DNA of 64,000 nt from Gilliamella sp. wkB308 (GTDB lineage Bacteria > Pseudomonadota > Gammaproteobacteria > Enterobacterales > Orbaceae), in NCBI RefSeq assembly GCF_001690185.1, contig NZ_LZGN01000043.1, positions 25,430-89,429 on the forward strand, given 5' to 3'. This document shows positions 8,992 through 17,719 of the stretch, piece after piece. Each line of letters begins with the position of its first letter. The stretch's first letter is position 1. The notes under the pieces are model-generated. The model did no database searches. It was not told the DNA's origin and worked only from the letters and a program-made list of their open reading frames with translations. Position numbers and translations under genes: made by a program.

Positions 8992-10374
8992 ATGTCAAAT
9001 TTTCAAGAAAAATTGCAAAAAGGCATGTTTGAAGGTCCAATCATGCCAATAATTATAAAAATAGGAATTCCCATTCTTATTGGTCACTTATTAAATTATG
9101 CTTACTTAATAATCAATACCTATTTTATTTCATTGATCAATCCTACTTCTTCAGCCCCGTTGGCGGGAACCGGTCTTTTATTTCCACTATTTTTTGTCTT
9201 TGAAGCTATCGCCTCAGGTTTAGCCGTTGGACTCAGTACCACAACTGGGCGATTGATCGGCGAAAAACGATTTAATCATTATCAAAATCTGGGGGTTACA
9301 GGTGTCGTCATAGCTTTACTGCTAACCGTGCCATTTATGATTATGTGTTATGCTTTTGGCCCACAAATTATTAATTTATTATCAGGTGATAAATTAAGCC
9401 TTGAAGCAACAGTCTATAGCCTACAGTTTTTATATTCATTAGCCCCAGGTTTACTGTTCATAATATTATTACAGATTTATGGCGGTATTCTTATTGGCGA
9501 AGGCCTGACATATGTTACTGCAATATCATTTATGATTATGGTAACGCTCAATATCATACTTGATCCGATATTGATATTTGTACTCGATATGGGGGTGGCT
9601 GGTGCAGGTTTAGCCACAACAATATCGTTATTTATGGCTTTTACCTATTTAATCCGCTTTATACACAAGGGAAAATCAAGAATTCCGTTAACATTTAACT
9701 TTGCTCACTTTAACGGAAAAATTGCCAGAGAAATAATACGGATTGGATTGCCTCAGTTTTTAATGACAGCCTCAACTTATATCATTATCGTTGCATATAA
9801 CAAAATGATCACCAATACCTTTGATGAAAATGCAATGAATGCATGGACATTGGTTGGGAGAATAGATCAGATTTTAGTTATTCCGATGATTGCTATTGCT
9901 GGTGCAATGACGGTCTTTATTTCGCAAAATTATGGACGTAATCAACTTGATCGGATTAAAGAAGCTTTTAATCTAGGCTTAAGAGCAATAATGATACTAT
10001 GTAGCATCATTGCAGCAGTGTATGTATTACTTTCTCCTTGGTTATTTTCAATATTTACTTCAATACCAGAAGTGATTGTTCTTGCCAGAAAACAAGTGCT
10101 AATCGTATCATTTACATTTTGCTTTATGGCAATATCGTGGATAATCGGATCATTCTTTCAAGCGACAGGAAAACCCCTACCTGCGGTAATTATCCTTTAT
10201 ATTAGAATGATCATTATTTTTTCTATAGGACTATATTTAGTCTTTGTTCAAAAAATGGGAATGAATGGCATTTTTATCTCTATGGCACTCGGAAACCTAC
10301 TTTCATGTTTATGGTCATTTTTATGGGTGAAGAAAAGTCTGAAATCATTAAAATTCAAATCAATTTTGGAATAA
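8992..10374 (+). CDS. MATE family multidrug/toxin exporter
   Basis: Inner-membrane cation-coupled exporter, 460 aa, with about twelve hydrophobic segments in two homologous halves. The N terminus (FEGPIMPIIIKIGIPILIGHLLNYAYLIINTYFISL) and the second-half repeat (REIIRIGLPQFLMTASTYIIIVAYNKMI) fit the MATE/DinF-NorM pattern. It starts at ATG 8992 with AAAGAG ahead, 208 bp after the hydrolase gene; that gap shows no terminator. Same-strand proximity suggests one functional cassette with the UvrA-like ATPase: efflux plus DNA-level protection. The substrate is unknown. Confidence 0.9.
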   Translation: MSNFQEKLQKGMFEGPIMPIIIKIGIPILIGHLLNYAYLIINTYFISLINPTSSAPLAGTGLLFPLFFVFEAIASGLAVGLSTTTGRLIGEKRFNHYQNLGVTGVVIALLLTVPFMIMCYAFGPQIINLLSGDKLSLEATVYSLQFLYSLAPGLLFIILLQIYGGILIGEGLTYVTAISFMIMVTLNIILDPILIFVLDMGVAGAGLATTISLFMAFTYLIRFIHKGKSRIPLTFNFAHFNGKIAREIIRIGLPQFLMTASTYIIIVAYNKMITNTFDENAMNAWTLVGRIDQILVIPMIAIAGAMTVFISQNYGRNQLDRIKEAFNLGLRAIMILCSIIAAVYVLLSPWLFSIFTSIPEVIVLARKQVLIVSFTFCFMAISWIIGSFFQATGKPLPAVIILYIRMIIIFSIGLYLVFVQKMGMNGIFISMALGNLLSCLWSFLWVKKSLKSLKFKSILE

Positions 10375-10686
10375 GTCACTATGCTATATATTGAATAAAG
10401 TGCTATTTCAACGATTTAACTTTTGTCTTTTAGATACAAGTTTTCATTATTTGCTCGACTATTTTTTGATTTGATTATCAGCTAATCGTTTAATTATTTT
10501 TGGCATAGAATTCTTTTCCTTTTGGAAAAAAAGAGCATTTTTGCTGACCCGCATTTAAACCCGAAAAAATAGTAAATTGATAGAAAAATTGATAAATGTA
10601 TATGGATAAGCGGTATACTAAAAAAAATATAAAATACTGATTTATAATCAAATAGAGACGTATAGATACGAGATGAAATGTAAAGT
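10375..10686. other. Intergenic region without recognised gene
   Basis: These 312 bp lie between the MATE exporter and the convergent tRNA-Asn gene. A short CTTTTCC/GGAAAA hairpin near 10513-10530 could be a weak end signal for the MATE transcript. Nothing else is recognisable. Confidence 0.4.
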
Positions 10687-10762
10687 TGGCTCCTCCAACT
10701 GGACTTGAACCAGTGACATACGGATTAACAGTCCGCCGTTCTACCGACTGAACTATGGAGGA
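10687..10762 (-). tRNA. asnT: tRNA-Asn (GTT)
   Basis: A 76-nt cloverleaf on the minus strand. The acceptor stem TCCTCCA pairs with TGGAGGA, followed by discriminator G and encoded CCA. The D arm contains AGTTCAGTCGGTAGAAC, the anticodon loop CTGTTAATC gives GTT (Asn), and the T arm reads GGTTCAAGTCC. It is nearly identical in layout to enterobacterial tRNA-Asn. The tRNA stands alone, not in a cluster. Confidence 0.97.
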
Positions 10763-10778
10763 ACACTCGACGGTCAGA

Positions 10779-10807
10779 ATATTAACGATCTATAACGATT
10801 ATGTCAA
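10779..10807 (-). promoter_or_regulatory. Sigma-70 promoter of tRNA-Asn
   Basis: On the minus strand TTGACA (10807-10802) and TAATAT (10784-10779) are separated by exactly 17 bp. The tRNA starts about 17 bp after the -10 element, which is the spacing expected for a strong stable-RNA promoter. Confidence 0.85.
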
Positions 10808-10910
10808 TCGTTAAAACACGAAATAAAACTAACTGCTCAGTGAGTAAACAAATAATACATCGACTATGTTAAAATAAAAGGCTACGGTAAGAATAGCTAG
10901 AGTATGATTT

Positions 10911-11486
10911 ATGAAAAAAAATATTTGTGTATTTTGTGGTGCCAGTGAAGGCAATCGTTTGGAATATCGAACAGCTGCCGAGCTACTTGGTAAAATTATA
11001 GCAAAACAAAATCGGCGATTAATTTATGGCGGAGGTAATAAAGGGCTGATGGGTATTATTGCTAATGCTGTTTTAGCTCATGGCGGTGAAGTTATTGGTA
11101 TCATCCCTGAACGTTTAGTTAAAGCCGAAACTGCTCACCATGGCATTACCCGATTGGAAGTTGTCGACAATATGCATCAACGTAAAGCAAGGCTTGCAGA
11201 ACTAGCTGACGGTTTTATCGCTATGCCAGGCGGTACCGGCACATTAGAAGAGGTTTTTGAGGTTTGGACTGGTATGCAAATTGGTTATCATGAAAAACCG
11301 GTGGCATTATTTGATATTGCAAACTTTTGGCAACCTATGTTGAGTTTTTTAAAGCATGCTGTGCAAGAAGGGTTTATTCGGGAAAATTTTTATAACACAT
11401 TAATTGTTAGTGATAACACCGAATTTGTGCTGAAACAAATGGACGATTTCGTTCCGAAAGATTTACAACGCTGGGTAAAAAAATAA
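10911..11486 (+). CDS. LOG family protein (TIGR00730; nucleoside 5'-monophosphate phosphoribohydrolase-like)
   Basis: Cytosolic Rossmann-like protein, 191 aa, of the Lonely Guy family. Members cleave N-glycosidic bonds of nucleoside 5'-monophosphates, including cytokinin ribotides. The signature PGGTGTLEE, with EVWTGMQIG following, is intact (about residues 107-126), as is the N-terminal YGGGNKGLMG. The start is ATG 10911; no strong Shine-Dalgarno sequence is visible. The gene is monocistronic and ends at a shared bidirectional terminator with the convergent fructose operon. In bacteria the physiological substrate is often unknown. Confidence 0.9.
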   Translation: MKKNICVFCGASEGNRLEYRTAAELLGKIIAKQNRRLIYGGGNKGLMGIIANAVLAHGGEVIGIIPERLVKAETAHHGITRLEVVDNMHQRKARLAELADGFIAMPGGTGTLEEVFEVWTGMQIGYHEKPVALFDIANFWQPMLSFLKHAVQEGFIRENFYNTLIVSDNTEFVLKQMDDFVPKDLQRWVKK

Positions 11487-11497
11487 GTGAATATAAG

Positions 11498-11525
11498 AAA
11501 AACGCCATCTGATGATGGCGTTTTT
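11498..11525. terminator. Bidirectional Rho-independent terminator
   Basis: Stem CGCCATC/GATGGCG with tetraloop TGAT, flanked by A5 on the left and T5 on the right. It therefore works for the LOG gene on the plus strand and for fruA on the minus strand, which ends 13 bp away. Confidence 0.93.
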
Positions 11526-11537
11526 AGTTGCATATTA

Positions 11538-13271
11538 TTATGCGATAGCTGTTTGCGTTGTTTTTGATTCAGGCTTTTTGATCAATGCGTAAGCAACACC
11601 TGCAATGACAGAACCTACAACGATTGATAATAGATATCCCCCAACAGGATTAACTACACCAGGAATTGCTAATGCAAATAATCCGCCATGTGGGGTCATT
11701 AATGTTGAACCAAATGCTAATGCCATACCACCAGTGATTGCACCACCAATAATACAACAAGGGATAACACGTAACGGATCACGCGCAGCGAAAGGAATTG
11801 CCCCTTCAGAGATAAAACATAAACCCAATACTAACGAAACTTTACCACTTTCTTGTTCTGCTTTAGCAAATTTTCTGCGAGCGATTAGCGTTGCAATACC
11901 CATTGCCAATGGAGGCACCATACCACCCGCCATCACAGCAGCCATTGGTGCATAAACATGTGCAGAAATTAATCCCGTACCAAAAGCATAAGCAACTTTA
12001 TTAATTGGTCCGCCCATATCAGTACACATCATACCACCTAATAATGCACCTAACATAACTGCATTAGCACCATTTATTGTGTTTAACCATAAAGTAACAA
12101 CATTCATTAACCATGCGATTGGTGTACCAACGACAAATAGCATGACAAGACCTGTAACTAAAGTTACAATAAAAGGAATAATTAGTATTGGCTTTAATGC
12201 CTCCATACTTTTTGGTAATGGTAAATATTTAGTGACCGCTAATGTTACATAACCCGCAAAATAACCAATAATAATACCACCTAAAAACCCTGCACCAGTT
12301 GAAATGGCAAGAAAACCACCACCTACAATTGGTGAATTGGCAAGAAAACCACCAACAAGACCCGGAGCCAATCCGGGTCTATCAGCAATCGAATAGGAAA
12401 TATAACCTGCAAGTAATGGCACCATAAGCGAAAATGCTAAATCACCGATACCCATTAAATGCGTTTCTCCAACTAATTTTTGTACACCATCAACAACTTC
12501 AGTCGAACCCAAAGCAAATGCAAGTGCTTTAATCAACCCTCCAGCTACTACCATAGGTAGCATATAAGATATACCAGTTAAAAGATGCTGATAAAGACCT
12601 TTCTTCTTGTTCCCAGTACTAGCCGATGCTGAAGTTGATGAAGGTTGATAAACCGTTGCCTCTTCGAACGCTTTATCAAACTCTTGTGCAGTCTTTTTGA
12701 GCGCTGGGCCGGTTTTAGTTCGATATAATTTTTTACCCGCAAATTTACTTAAATCCACATCGATATCACAAGCGGCAATAACAATGTCTGCTGAGGCGAC
12801 TTCTTCTGGCGTAAGTTCATTACCAACCCCGACTGATCCACGCGTTTCAACTTTACACCACCAACCACGTTTTTTGGCTTCTTCTTCAATCGCTTCGGCA
12901 GCCATAAAAGTATGCGCCACTCCAGTTGGACACGCTGTTACTGCAACAATACGTTTTACAGACGTATTAGAGGTAGGAGCTGAAACACGTTGAGCTGATT
13001 GTTCAAAAACAACTGCTTTACTTTGTGCTTCTGTTAGAATTTGTTTTGGGTTGGCAAATAACGCATTAATATCTTCTACCACATAAACTTTTTTACCAAT
13101 GACAGATTTATCACTAATTTCACCAGTCCCGATAGCAATAATCACATCAGCAGAATCTGAATTATCGGTTACGTTAAAATTCAACGAATTGGCAGCCAAT
13201 GCGAGTTCCGCTCCGGCTAAACGTCCATTTACAGGACCTGTATTACTACCTTCAATAATATAAATATTCAT
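11538..13271 (-). CDS. fruA: PTS fructose transporter EIIB'BC
   Basis: Inner-membrane permease that imports and phosphorylates fructose to fructose-1-phosphate, 577 aa (E. coli FruA 563). Domain order: an inactive IIB' duplicate (residues 1 to about 100), an active IIB with phospho-cysteine in VTACPTGVAHTFMAAEA (about 111-127), a Ser/Ala-rich linker near 208-225, then a hydrophobic IIC domain of eight to ten segments (GISYMLPMVVAGG to the C terminus). It is the last gene of fruB-fruK-fruA, 8 bp after fruK, and closes at the bidirectional terminator. The phosphate comes from FruB. Confidence 0.96.
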   Translation of the reverse strand: MNIYIIEGSNTGPVNGRLAGAELALAANSLNFNVTDNSDSADVIIAIGTGEISDKSVIGKKVYVVEDINALFANPKQILTEAQSKAVVFEQSAQRVSAPTSNTSVKRIVAVTACPTGVAHTFMAAEAIEEEAKKRGWWCKVETRGSVGVGNELTPEEVASADIVIAACDIDVDLSKFAGKKLYRTKTGPALKKTAQEFDKAFEEATVYQPSSTSASASTGNKKKGLYQHLLTGISYMLPMVVAGGLIKALAFALGSTEVVDGVQKLVGETHLMGIGDLAFSLMVPLLAGYISYSIADRPGLAPGLVGGFLANSPIVGGGFLAISTGAGFLGGIIIGYFAGYVTLAVTKYLPLPKSMEALKPILIIPFIVTLVTGLVMLFVVGTPIAWLMNVVTLWLNTINGANAVMLGALLGGMMCTDMGGPINKVAYAFGTGLISAHVYAPMAAVMAGGMVPPLAMGIATLIARRKFAKAEQESGKVSLVLGLCFISEGAIPFAARDPLRVIPCCIIGGAITGGMALAFGSTLMTPHGGLFALAIPGVVNPVGGYLLSIVVGSVIAGVAYALIKKPESKTTQTAIA

Positions 13272-13279
13272 GCTAACTC

Positions 13280-14215
13280 CTAACCAGCATTTATTTCAAT
13301 TTTGCCTAGCATATCAGTTACAGCTTGGCGATCCGAAATACCGACACCCGCTTGTCCAACAGACAAAGCAGCAACACTTGATGCAAATACCAGGGTATCT
13401 TTAATCGATTGATTTGTTATTAATCCATACATGATTCCAGCAACCATTGAGTCACCAGCACCGACTGTACTCACTACTTGACATTTTGGTGGTTTAGCCA
13501 ACCATGCTTCATGTTGAGTCACCCACAAAGCGCCTTTACTTCCTAGTGAAATCACAACATTTTCAACGCCACCTTTTACTAATTCTAACGCTGCTGTTTT
13601 AATTTCATCTAATGTCGTTAATTTACGTCCGACCCACATTTCAAGTTCTTTATCATTCGGTTTGATTAACCATGGCTTAGCTTTCAATCCGGCGACTAAC
13701 GCATCTCGGCTACTATCAAACACCACTTTTGGACAGATCTGTTTAACTTGTTCCATCCATTGTGTAAATTTATCAAGTGATACACCGGCAGGTAAACTGC
13801 CACTTATCGCGACCATATCGATATCTTTTAACCATTCAAGAGAACTTGTCACAAAACGTTGCCAATCTTGCTCAGTAATTGTAAAGCCTGAAAAGTTTAG
13901 ATCCGTCACTTCGCTATTTTCTTCAGTCAATTTGACATTAATTCGTGTGCGACCTTCTACAGTCTGGAATTTGTCAACTACATTTAATGAATTAAATAAT
14001 AGATTGAAACCATCTCGGTTTTCTTGACCTAAAAAACCACCAACAGTTAATTCTATATCAAGATCAGACAATACTTTAGCAACATTAATCCCTTTGCCTG
14101 CGGCAAGTAAAGCATTCGTTTGAACTAAATTCACATCACCCAACTCGACTTTTGGACAAAATCCTAATAAATCATAAGCAGGATTTAAGGTGATTGTTGC
14201 AACACGATAAGTCAT
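13280..14215 (-). CDS. fruK: 1-phosphofructokinase
   Basis: Cytosolic PfkB-family kinase, 311 aa, converting fructose-1-phosphate and ATP to fructose-1,6-bisphosphate. The N terminus MTYRVATITLNPAYDL is typical of FruK. An early glycine motif AAGKGINVAKVL binds the sugar phosphate, and the PfkB signature with the catalytic aspartate is VGAGDSMVAGIMYGL (about residues 252-266). Its first base overlaps the last base of the fruB stop (TAATG arrangement), so translation is coupled. Substrate levels set Cra activity in this family of circuits. Confidence 0.96.
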   Translation of the reverse strand: MTYRVATITLNPAYDLLGFCPKVELGDVNLVQTNALLAAGKGINVAKVLSDLDIELTVGGFLGQENRDGFNLLFNSLNVVDKFQTVEGRTRINVKLTEENSEVTDLNFSGFTITEQDWQRFVTSSLEWLKDIDMVAISGSLPAGVSLDKFTQWMEQVKQICPKVVFDSSRDALVAGLKAKPWLIKPNDKELEMWVGRKLTTLDEIKTAALELVKGGVENVVISLGSKGALWVTQHEAWLAKPPKCQVVSTVGAGDSMVAGIMYGLITNQSIKDTLVFASSVAALSVGQAGVGISDRQAVTDMLGKIEINAG

Positions 14216-15417
14216 TATTCTGTTCCCTCACCAAGTCCGCTTTCAATTGCTTTACCAATTGCATCAAGTGCTTGCTCAGCATCATCACCGACCGCAGTAA
14301 ATTTTAATCGACTGCCTTTTTTGGCTCCAAGTGCAACGATTTTCATTAAGCTGGTAGCACTAACTGGCTCCCCTTTTCCATCAAGATTCGCAACGGTTAC
14401 TTTGCTATTAAACTCTTTAACCAATTTAACTAATACTGAAGATGGACGAGTATGTAAACCATTTACGTTAGGCACGATAAATTCACGACTTAAAGCATCA
14501 CTTGAATCCGATGTTAATGGCTCGGATTGGTTAGCTTGTTCTGTTTGAGAATTATCGATAGTTGAAGGCAGGTCATCTGTCATCAGTAAATTGATTAATT
14601 TATCCGTGCTTGCTGATAACATCAAATCTAATTTTTCATAAAATGCTAAACGTGCAATACGATCAATAACTTCAGACATCGAATTATCAACAACCGACAT
14701 CGTGATAAGTAATTTTACCGGTTTATTAGCTTCATTTACGTTGCTTATTGTACGACTAATCACAATCGCATTTTTTAGATTGCCTTCTTTGCTATCGTTC
14801 AACCAAATCCCACTTCCTAGATAAGTTGGTTTATTATCCAGCACATGAGTGATAAAAGCCGTATTTACAGCATTTTGTTGTTTTAAACGTGATGCATTTA
14901 ACGCTTGTAAAGTAGCTAAACTATCAGCATTGATATCCAATAAAAGTGATGATTCATTCATTGAAAATTGGCTGTCTTCTTGTTCTGTTTTTCCGGTTAA
15001 AATAGCAAGCGCTTCATCTGCTGTTTTAATATTTTTGATTCGTTCCTCAACACCGTCAGCACCTAAAACATGCGTCAATTGACGAAGTAACTCTAAATGC
15101 TCGTCAGAACTAGCGGCGATACCAATAGCGACATAAGCTTTTTCACCATCATCACCCCATTCAACACCTTCAGGAAAACAAAAAACTTGAACACCCGTCT
15201 TTTTAACTAAATGACGAGTGGTGGTAGTGCCATGTGGAATAGCAAGGCCAATCCCCAGATAAGTGGCAGCTTGCGCTTCACGTTCAAGCATTCCATTTAC
15301 ATATCCTTCATCGACAAAACCGGCACTAGTTAATGCTGCCGCTACTTTTTTTATCGCTTCTGTTTTATTAGCAGCGTGTTCATTTAAATGTATATCTTCT
15401 TTAACTAAATGAAACAT
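14215..15417 (-). CDS. fruB: PTS fructose diphosphoryl transfer protein EIIA-HPr
   Basis: Phosphocarrier fusion of 400 aa (E. coli 376). The N-terminal EIIA domain has its phospho-histidine in GLAIPHGTTTT (about residue 63). A middle linker domain follows, and the C-terminal HPr-like (FPr) domain starts at FIVPNVNGLHTRPSSV with the second phospho-histidine in GLHTRPS. It passes phosphate from EI to FruA. It is the first gene of the fru operon. A Cra operator lies 77-88 bp upstream. Confidence 0.96.
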   Translation of the reverse strand: MFHLVKEDIHLNEHAANKTEAIKKVAAALTSAGFVDEGYVNGMLEREAQAATYLGIGLAIPHGTTTTRHLVKKTGVQVFCFPEGVEWGDDGEKAYVAIGIAASSDEHLELLRQLTHVLGADGVEERIKNIKTADEALAILTGKTEQEDSQFSMNESSLLLDINADSLATLQALNASRLKQQNAVNTAFITHVLDNKPTYLGSGIWLNDSKEGNLKNAIVISRTISNVNEANKPVKLLITMSVVDNSMSEVIDRIARLAFYEKLDLMLSASTDKLINLLMTDDLPSTIDNSQTEQANQSEPLTSDSSDALSREFIVPNVNGLHTRPSSVLVKLVKEFNSKVTVANLDGKGEPVSATSLMKIVALGAKKGSRLKFTAVGDDAEQALDAIGKAIESGLGEGTE

Positions 15418-15806
15418 AGAATAAATACCTCTGGGTTAAAAATATTGGGTCGACTAAAATGACTCATCTATAAATCCATTTAATGATTTTTATTGAATCG
15501 TTTCAGCAATAATGAATAAATTAAAATTATTTATCCAATAAATTATATCTATCAATAACAAATATGTGATCGAGATCTAATTTTTTGATCTTAATTTATT
15601 TATTATAAATGCAAAATAGATTTTAGACATTTTTTGTTATTTAGTTACATCATTTTGCTACCTTTAGTGTAATGTATTTTTCATTAATTTCTAAATCATG
15701 TATTTCAGCCTTCATAAAACGTTAAACATATCCAAGCAATAACATTATAGCTTTTTTAATAATACATCATGCAACAACCTATGCAGTGACAAGCTTCCGA
15801 TTTTTT
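15418..15806 (-). other. fruB promoter region
   Basis: This 389-bp gap between cra and fruB holds the Cra operator at 15494-15505. A second, weaker resemblance to a Cra half-site (AAAACGTTAAA) occurs around 15716-15726. The rest is AT-rich with no ORF. I could not place the -35/-10 elements with certainty. Confidence 0.5.
15494..15505. promoter_or_regulatory. Cra (FruR) operator
   Basis: TGAATCGTTTCA agrees with the established Cra consensus (TGAAWCG-type half plus its inverted partner) and lies about 77 bp upstream of fruB, whose enterobacterial homologue is the classic Cra-repressed operon. The cra gene itself is adjacent. Confidence 0.85.
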
Positions 15807-16835
15807 TTATTTTTCGTATTTACTCATGGGTTGACGACTTAAACTGCCACGGTAAATTAATTGTCTTGGGATCATAGTAGTACCTGATTGATAACTTTGC
15901 TGATTCAAACAATTTTGGAGTAATGTGATAGTCCGCTCCACTATTTCTTTATGATCTTGGGAGAGTGAAATCACTTTACAGGGCAAAAAATCGAGTAATT
16001 CATTATCGCCAAACGTTGCAATAGTTAATGATTCAGGTAAATGACCAAATTTTCTTAATATGGCATCAATTGTACCTTGAAGAAGTGAAAATGAAGTTGC
16101 AAAAATACCATTTGGTAATTCATGGTTGCACAACCAATGACTAAAAGCGGTATCAGCATCTTGTCGGCTATAATTATTAGCATATAAAAAATCAATAGTA
16201 TGGCAATTTTTTAATGTGACTGCTTTAAAACCTTCAAGACGATGCTGACTTACCGATAAATTAGGTAGAGCACCAATATAAATGACTTTGCCTTGAACAA
16301 AATGGTTAAATGTTTGGGCAAGTACTTTCGCATCTTGTTTATCTGCACCAACAATATTTCTAAATTTTTTATTCGATAATGTTCTATCTAGTGCAAATAG
16401 TGGAATCTTAAAATTTTCCCAATCATCGTAAAACGCATAGTCTGAATCCGTAACAAAAGACGACGAAAGAATTAAAGCGTCCACCCTTCTTTGTTTTAAA
16501 TGTGCAATGCATTCTTTTTCAATTTCTGGATTATCGTCAGAACAGGATAAAAGTAGTTGGTATCCTTCTTTTCTGACAAGTTGCTCTAAATAACTGGCAA
16601 TGCGGGTATAACTACTGTTTTCTAAATCAGGGATAATAATACCAATAGTTCTTGTTTTACCTGCTCGAAGTCCTGCAGCAACAGCATTAGGCTGATATTT
16701 GTGCTTTTTAACAATTGCCATCACTTTAGCAATAGTTTGATCACTTACTCGATATTTTTTCGCTTTTCCGTTTATTACGTAGCTTGCAGTCGTTCTTGAC
16801 ACACCAGCTAAAAGTGCAATTTCCTCTAACTTCAT
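15807..16835 (-). CDS. cra: Catabolite repressor/activator Cra (fructose repressor)
   Basis: LacI-family regulator, 342 aa. The N-terminal helix-turn-helix reads MKLEEIALLAGVSRTTASYVINGKAKKYRVSD, almost the E. coli Cra sequence. The hinge is PNAVAAGLRAGKTRTIGIIIPDLENSSYTRIA, and the periplasmic-binding-like effector domain includes IATFGDNELLDFL. Fructose-1-phosphate is the established inducer. ATG 16835 is chosen over the GTG one codon earlier because Cra proteins start MKL. In E. coli cra is unlinked to fruBKA; here it sits directly upstream on the same strand, as a local regulator. Confidence 0.95.
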   Translation of the reverse strand: MKLEEIALLAGVSRTTASYVINGKAKKYRVSDQTIAKVMAIVKKHKYQPNAVAAGLRAGKTRTIGIIIPDLENSSYTRIASYLEQLVRKEGYQLLLSCSDDNPEIEKECIAHLKQRRVDALILSSSFVTDSDYAFYDDWENFKIPLFALDRTLSNKKFRNIVGADKQDAKVLAQTFNHFVQGKVIYIGALPNLSVSQHRLEGFKAVTLKNCHTIDFLYANNYSRQDADTAFSHWLCNHELPNGIFATSFSLLQGTIDAILRKFGHLPESLTIATFGDNELLDFLPCKVISLSQDHKEIVERTITLLQNCLNQQSYQSGTTMIPRQLIYRGSLSRQPMSKYEK

Positions 16836-16963
16836 CACTGTTATCTCGGCAAATGGCGTGTCTTTTTTTTAGCATGGAAAGAAGGAATTAGCAAATATTA
16901 ATTTGCTTTAACTTATTTATTATTTGCAATATTTTAGGCTTAAATAACATACAACAATCTACA

Positions 16964-17719
16964 TTAATAATATACAGCGATATGTTGTCCTTGGATGGTT
17001 TCAATGCTAACCGGCGTATCAAAAATATCTTCTAAAATAGCTGAATTCATAATCTGTGTTGGAGTTCCTTGATAGACCAGTTCCCCATTTTTCATCGCTA
17101 AAATATAGTCCGAATAGACTGATGCAAAATTGATATCGTGAATAACAATAACAATGGTTTTACCAAGTTCATTCGCAGCACGTCGTAACTGTTTCATCAT
17201 CGAAACTGCATGCTTCATATCCAAATTATTTAACGGTTCATCAAGTAATACATATTCAGTATCTTGACAAAGCACCATCGCGACATATGCTCGTTGTCGC
17301 TGTCCGCCAGATAACTCATCTAAAAAACGATCTTTAAACTCAGTTAAATTTAAAAAATCCAATGCTCGATGAATATGCTGATAATCATCAGTATTTAAAC
17401 GCCCTTTTGTATGAGGATAACGCCCGAATCCGACCAGTTCAAATACGGTAAGTCTACTGGTAAAACGATTTTCTTGTCTTAATACCGAAAGATGAGTAGC
17501 TAATTTATCACTCGGCGTTTTAAACACATCCATGTCTTGAATTTTAACGTTTCCTTCATCAGCGTTCAAAAGTCGACTTATAATCGAAAGTAAAGTTGAT
17601 TTTCCAGCGCCATTAGGTCCAATGATTGCCGTAACTCCTCCTTGTGGAATAGTGGCGGTAACATTTTTTAAAACCGAAAGGGTTTGATATTTTTTATTAA
17701 TCTTATCAATTTGTATCAC
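16964..17719 (-). CDS. Iron-siderophore ABC transporter ATP-binding protein
   Basis: FepC/FecE-class ATPase, about 251 aa from the GTG start. Walker A IGPNGAGKST, Q-loop VLRQEN, signature ELSGGQRQRAYVAMVL, Walker B YVLLDEPLNNLD, switch histidine VIHDINFAS. GTG 17719 is chosen: it overlaps the upstream permease stop as GTGA and has AAAGGTACC before it. An ATG at 17758 would overlap the permease by 43 bp. It is the last gene of a four-gene importer operon of the CeuBCDE/YclNOPQ/FatBCDE kind. The exact siderophore cannot be read from sequence. Confidence 0.9.
   Translation of the reverse strand: MIQIDKINKKYQTLSVLKNVTATIPQGGVTAIIGPNGAGKSTLLSIISRLLNADEGNVKIQDMDVFKTPSDKLATHLSVLRQENRFTSRLTVFELVGFGRYPHTKGRLNTDDYQHIHRALDFLNLTEFKDRFLDELSGGQRQRAYVAMVLCQDTEYVLLDEPLNNLDMKHAVSMMKQLRRAANELGKTIVIVIHDINFASVYSDYILAMKNGELVYQGTPTQIMNSAILEDIFDTPVSIETIQGQHIAVYY

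Noticed and set aside
10687..10762. tRNA-Asn as an integration (att) site for a mobile island
   Set aside because: No integrase and no direct repeat of the tRNA 3' end are visible on either side within the window.
11605..11955. Plus-strand frame opposite fruA
   Set aside because: Fully antisense to the conserved FruA IIC domain with no ribosome-binding site of its own.
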